DNA from: DASUAO01 sp046484625
Lineage (GTDB): Bacteria > Actinomycetota > Acidimicrobiia > IMCC26256 > PALSA-555
Direction of reading: 5' to 3'
DNA: 24,376 bases
Assembly: GCA_046484625.1 (NCBI GenBank)
Contig: JAWOIO010000113.1
Location: 1-24,376, forward strand
Position numbers and translations under genes: made by a program. The notes beneath the pieces were generated by a model. It saw only the letters and a list, made by a program, of their open reading frames with translations. It was not told where the DNA came from and ran no database searches. Below, piece by piece: positions 21,149-24,376 of this stretch (position 1 is the stretch's first letter; every line of letters starts with the position of its first letter).

Positions 21149-22372
21149 GTGAGCCTCGGCGTCTACGTCCACATCCCGTTCTGTGCGACCCGGTGCGACT
21201 ACTGCGACTTCGCGACCTGGACGGATCGTGAGGCGCTGATCGACGACTACGTGGAGGCGTGTCGCGCCGACGTCGTCCGATGGCGCGACCGCGCGATCCT
21301 CGACCGCGCCTCGTCGGTGTTCTTCGGCGGTGGCACACCGTCGTTGCTCCCGGCCGACCGCCTGCTGTCGATCCTCGCCGAGATCCCACTCGCCGCCGGA
21401 GCCGAGGTGACCGTCGAGTGCAACCCCGACTCGGCCGACGTCGCGAAGCTCGCGGCGTACCGGCAGGGTGGCGTGACGCGTTGCTCGTTCGGCGTCCAGT
21501 CGATGCAGCCCCACGTCCTTGCCGCGCTCAACCGCACGCACGACCCCGAGAACGTCGCCCGTGCAGTGCGCGCGGCGCGATCAGCCGGGTTCGAGACCTT
21601 CAACCTGGACCTGATCTACGGGACGCCCGGGGAGTCCGTCGCCGAGTGGCGCGACACGCTCGACCGGGTGCTCGACCTCGAGCCGCCCCACCTGAGCGCG
21701 TACGCGCTCACGATCGAGGCGGGCACCGCACTCGGCGAACGGGTGGCATCGGGTGCGCCGGCCCCCGACGACGACGATCAGGCCGAGAAGTACGAGGTCG
21801 CCGACGAGCGCCTGCAGCGCGCCGGGCTGGACTGGTACGAGGTGTCGAACTGGGCCCGACCCGGCCACGAGTGCCGCCACAACCTCCTGCACTGGTCCTG
21901 CGGCGACTACCTCCCGATCGGGTGCGCCGCCCACGGCCACCGCGACGGACGGCGTTGGTGGAACGTGCGCACCCCGGACCGATACCTGGCGCAAGTCCGA
22001 GCGGGCGACGACCCCACCGGGGGGTCCGAGGACCTCGACGAGCACCAACGTCGCGAAGAGAGATTCGCGCTGGCGCTCCGGACCGCAGCCGGTGCGGAGC
22101 TGCCGGGGGTCCAGGACGCCGTGACCTCGGGGCCCGCCGCGGCCCGCCTCCGACACGAGTGCGCGCTGCTCACCGATGCTGGACTCCTCGACGTCGACGG
22201 GCGACGGGTCGTGCTCACCCGCCGGGGCCGCCTGCTCGCGACCGAGATCACGGCCCGACTGCTCCTCGCGGCAGGAGGACCCGGCGCGTCGCGACCCGCG
22301 CCCCCCAGCGGGGTGTCCGTGGCGTCGTCGTCACCTGCCTGGCACTCGGTACCATTGAGTGCCAGACCGTGA
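21149..22372 (+). CDS. hemW: Heme chaperone HemW (HemN-like radical SAM protein)
   Basis: HemW binds heme and a [4Fe-4S] cluster and delivers heme to acceptor proteins; it is often misnamed oxygen-independent coproporphyrinogen oxidase. The 407-residue product starts YVHIPFCATRCDYCDF, with the radical-SAM cysteines at 12, 16 and 19. HemN has a further Cys after the third (CxxxCxxCxC); here that position is Phe, which favours HemW. FFGGGTPSLL and the HNxxHW motif (CRHNLLHWSCGDYLPIG) are present. The last ~35 residues are Pro/Ser-rich and unlike the family. They are encoded over the hrcA promoter/CIRCE region. GTG 21149 is chosen because the radical SAM core starts at residue 5. hemW-hrcA-dnaJ is the common actinobacterial order. 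Confidence 0.94.
   Translation: MSLGVYVHIPFCATRCDYCDFATWTDREALIDDYVEACRADVVRWRDRAILDRASSVFFGGGTPSLLPADRLLSILAEIPLAAGAEVTVECNPDSADVAKLAAYRQGGVTRCSFGVQSMQPHVLAALNRTHDPENVARAVRAARSAGFETFNLDLIYGTPGESVAEWRDTLDRVLDLEPPHLSAYALTIEAGTALGERVASGAPAPDDDDQAEKYEVADERLQRAGLDWYEVSNWARPGHECRHNLLHWSCGDYLPIGCAAHGHRDGRRWWNVRTPDRYLAQVRAGDDPTGGSEDLDEHQRREERFALALRTAAGAELPGVQDAVTSGPAAARLRHECALLTDAGLLDVDGRRVVLTRRGRLLATEITARLLLAAGGPGASRPAPPSGVSVASSSPAWHSVPLSARP
22339..22365 (+). promoter_or_regulatory. CIRCE operator (HrcA binding site)
   Basis: CTGGCACTC, nine bases, then GAGTGCCAG form a perfect 9+9 inverted repeat, matching the CIRCE consensus TTAGCACTC-N9-GAGTGCTAA at the core. It lies 57 nt before the hrcA start and inside the last codons of hemW. 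The spacer contains TACCAT, a possible -10, so HrcA binding would block the promoter directly. Confidence 0.92.
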
Positions 22373-22421
22373 CCGTGCACCGCCTCGGGGCGTCCGCCCC
22401 GTCGGGAGAGGATCCAGTCCG

Positions 22422-23444
22422 TTGACCGAGCCCCCGGACCTCGACGACCGCAAGGCCGCCATCCTCCGAGCCGTGGTCGAGGAGTACGTGGAGTCGGCCC
22501 AGCCCGTCGGCTCCCAAGCGATCGCGGAGTCGAGCGGGCTCGGGGTCTCCAGCGCCACCGTCCGCAACGAGATGACCATCCTCGAGCGCGACGGCTACCT
22601 CGTGCAGCCGCACACCTCCGCCGGCCGCGTGCCCACCGATCGCGGCTACCGGTTCTTCGTCGACCACTACACGGCGTCGGGGGCGCTCCCGGCGTCGCAG
22701 CGCCGCGTCGTCTCGGACTTCTTCGCGTCGGCCCACCGGGCGCTCGAGGACCTCCTCCACGAGACGAGCGTCCTTCTGTCGCGGGTGAGCCATCACGCCG
22801 CCGTGGTCGTCGGCCCGCAGCCCGACACGGCCCGCGTGCGGAGCGTGCAGCTCGTGGCCCTGCAGTCCCGAGTGGTCATGGCAGTCGTCGTCCTCTCGAA
22901 TGGCGCGGTCGAGCAGCAGGTGCTCACGCTCGACGCCGACATCGACGATGCGCGCGTCGGCGCGGCGACCGCGGCGCTCGATACCCAGCTTCGCAACTGC
23001 CCGTGGGGCGAGCTGTCCGAGCTCCTCGCGACCGGTGATCCCGAAGTCGACGCGCTGGCGCAGATGGCCCGCGACGCGCTCACGAGCCGGCCGGACGACG
23101 AGCCGCCGGAATCCGTCTTCGTCGGCGGCACGAGTCTGCTGGCTGCAGAGCAGTCGGCGTTCGCGAAGCGCGAGCGCGCCGCTCGGCTCCTCGAGATGCT
23201 CGAGCACCAGGTCGTGGTGGTCTCGATGGTCCGCGAGCTGCTCGACCGGGGCATCACTGTGAGCATCGGCTCCGAGAACAGCATCGCCGATCTCCGCGAC
23301 TGCTCGATCGTGCTCGCGCCCTACGAGGTCGAGGGTGCGCAGGCAGGGGTCGTCGGCGTGCTGGGCCCGACCCGCATGGACTACCGACACGCGCTGTCCG
23401 CAGTGTCGGTCGTCTCCGATCAGCTCGGTCGCCACCTCTCGTGA
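22422..23444 (+). CDS. hrcA: Heat-inducible transcription repressor HrcA
   Basis: HrcA represses class I heat-shock genes by binding CIRCE and is kept folded by GroEL. The 340-residue product starts at TTG 22422, with GGGAGAGGA at 22404-22412 nine nt upstream. The N-terminal winged helix occupies about 1-70 (RKAAILRAVVEEYVESAQPV, VSSATVRNEMTILERDGYLV, HTSAGRVPTDRGYRFFVD). The GAF-like dimerisation part follows, ending GPTRMDYRHALSAVSVVSDQ, all diagnostic of HrcA. An ATG at 22359 lies in the same frame but inside CIRCE and gives a non-conserved extension. The stop overlaps the dnaJ start as GTGA. The CIRCE element upstream indicates autorepression. Confidence 0.96.
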   Translation: MTEPPDLDDRKAAILRAVVEEYVESAQPVGSQAIAESSGLGVSSATVRNEMTILERDGYLVQPHTSAGRVPTDRGYRFFVDHYTASGALPASQRRVVSDFFASAHRALEDLLHETSVLLSRVSHHAAVVVGPQPDTARVRSVQLVALQSRVVMAVVVLSNGAVEQQVLTLDADIDDARVGAATAALDTQLRNCPWGELSELLATGDPEVDALAQMARDALTSRPDDEPPESVFVGGTSLLAAEQSAFAKRERAARLLEMLEHQVVVVSMVRELLDRGITVSIGSENSIADLRDCSIVLAPYEVEGAQAGVVGVLGPTRMDYRHALSAVSVVSDQLGRHLS

Positions 23445-24376
23445 GTCGCGACTACTACGAGGTGCTCGGCGTCGACCGGAACGCGACGGACGCGGAGATC
23501 AAGCGCGCGTTCCGCGATGCCGCACGCCGGTCGCATCCCGACGGAAACCCGGATGATCCGTCCGCCGAAGAGCGCTTCAAGGAGATCAGCGTCGCGTACG
23601 AGACGCTGTCGGACCCCGAACGTCGTCGTCGCTACGACATGTTCGGAGAGACGGGTCGGCGCGGTGGTGGCCAGGGCGCCGGCGGCGACGCATTCGGCTT
23701 CGGCGACATCTTCGAGTCGTTCTTCGGTGGTGGGGGCGACCCCTTTGCCCGGAGAGGACCTGCAGGCCCGACGCGCGGGGCCGACCTCGAGGTGCTGGTC
23801 GAGCTGACCCTGCACCAGGCTGCGTTCGGCGACACCATCCCGATCGAGGTGCGGCTCCCGGTCGGCTGTGCGACGTGCGACGGCTCGGGCTGCGAGCCGG
23901 GGACGCACCCCAGCACCTGTGAGGCGTGTGGCGGGAGCGGGGAGGTCCGCCAGGTCCGTCGGTCGATCCTCGGTCAGATGATGACGTCCTCGCCCTGCGC
24001 GGTGTGCGACGGCACCGGGCGCCAGATCCTGTCGCCGTGCGCCACGTGTCGTGGCGACGGCCGGGTGCAGGACGAGCGGACCATCGAGGTCGAGGTCCCC
24101 GCGGGCGTCGACGACGGCCAGCGCCTCCGGCTCACCGGCCGCGGCGCGGCAGCACCACGCGGCGGGCCCCCCGGCGACCTGTACGTCAGCCTGCGCGTCG
24201 CGTCGCACCCCGACTTCGAGCGCCGCGGCGACGACCTGCTGGCGTCGTTGCACCTCTCTGCGGCGCAGGCCGTGCTCGGAACCGTCATCGAGGTCCCGAC
24301 GCTCGAGGGCACCGAGGAGCTCGTCGTCCCTCCCGGCACGCAGCCGGGTCAGGTGTTCCGGATCAAGGGCGCCGGG
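23441..24376 (+). CDS. dnaJ: Chaperone protein DnaJ (3' partial)
   Basis: DnaJ delivers substrates to DnaK and stimulates its ATPase. The gene starts at GTG 23441, overlapping the hrcA stop, and is open to the last base of the window (312 codons). The J domain starts SRDYYEVLGVDRNATDAEIK with the HPD motif at residues 32-34. A Gly/Phe-rich linker (GDAFGFGDIFESFFGGGG) follows. The zinc-binding region has four CxxCxGxG repeats: CATCDGSG, CEACGGSG, CAVCDGTG and CATCRGDG. The first C-terminal substrate-binding domain (RGADLEVLVELTLHQAAFG) and start of the second are present. About 60 residues should be missing. As the HrcA/CIRCE-linked copy, it should be heat-inducible together with hrcA. Confidence 0.96.
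   Translation, partial: MSRDYYEVLGVDRNATDAEIKRAFRDAARRSHPDGNPDDPSAEERFKEISVAYETLSDPERRRRYDMFGETGRRGGGQGAGGDAFGFGDIFESFFGGGGDPFARRGPAGPTRGADLEVLVELTLHQAAFGDTIPIEVRLPVGCATCDGSGCEPGTHPSTCEACGGSGEVRQVRRSILGQMMTSSPCAVCDGTGRQILSPCATCRGDGRVQDERTIEVEVPAGVDDGQRLRLTGRGAAAPRGGPPGDLYVSLRVASHPDFERRGDDLLASLHLSAAQAVLGTVIEVPTLEGTEELVVPPGTQPGQVFRIKGAG

Noticed and set aside
1..24376. CRISPR arrays, insertion sequences, rRNA genes, riboswitches and replication origins.
   Set aside because: No regularly spaced repeats, transposase frames, rRNA-like sequence or known riboswitch cores were recognised by eye.

Overview
The window is 24.4 kb of dense, high-GC DNA with strong G/C bias at third codon positions and many GTG/TTG starts. 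The order nadD-rsfS ... tRNA-Ala/leuS-comEA-comEC-(folP-like)-holA-rpsT-lepA ... hemW-hrcA-dnaJ is a conserved actinobacterial core neighbourhood. The FolP2-type DHPS homologue and the RskA-type anti-sigma factor also fit the Actinomycetota. A deep lineage such as Acidimicrobiia is plausible, but that is inference.

Layout. 1-2223: the 3' part of a large TPR/class III nucleotide cyclase regulator. 2224-2331: a small repeat-rich intergenic region. 2332-4362 (minus): CPD photolyase preceded by an ACT-domain protein. 4448-5459 (plus): nadD and rsfS, overlapping. 5456-6885 (minus): a hisH-hisF pair whose HisF has Gln at the position of catalytic Asp130. 6962-7934 (minus): tRNA-Ala(GGC) followed directly by two paralogous single-motif LAGLIDADG homing-endonuclease-like ORFs with Cys/His tails. 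8105-15340 (plus): leuS, comEA, comEC, folP-like, holA. 15377-15637 (minus): rpsT. 15808-17971 (plus): lepA and a small unknown. 17980-19650 (minus): acyl-CoA dehydrogenase and a coupled unknown. 19727-21102 (plus): ECF sigma factor and anti-sigma factor. 21149-24376 (plus): hemW, hrcA and the start of dnaJ, with a CIRCE operator inside the end of hemW.

Most genes are housekeeping: translation (leuS, rsfS, rpsT, lepA), NAD synthesis, replication (holA), heme trafficking and heat shock. Several starts lie 6-8 nt after a TANNNT hexamer, which suggests leaderless transcription is common here. The most unusual part is the tRNA-Ala/homing-endonuclease unit. The first endonuclease frame is open through the whole tRNA gene, and no ATG, GTG, TTG or CTG codon lies between the tRNA 3' end and its LAGLIDADG motif. 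The altered HisF is the second point of interest. No CRISPR array, insertion sequence, rRNA or origin was seen, and every stretch longer than about 300 bases carries a gene.
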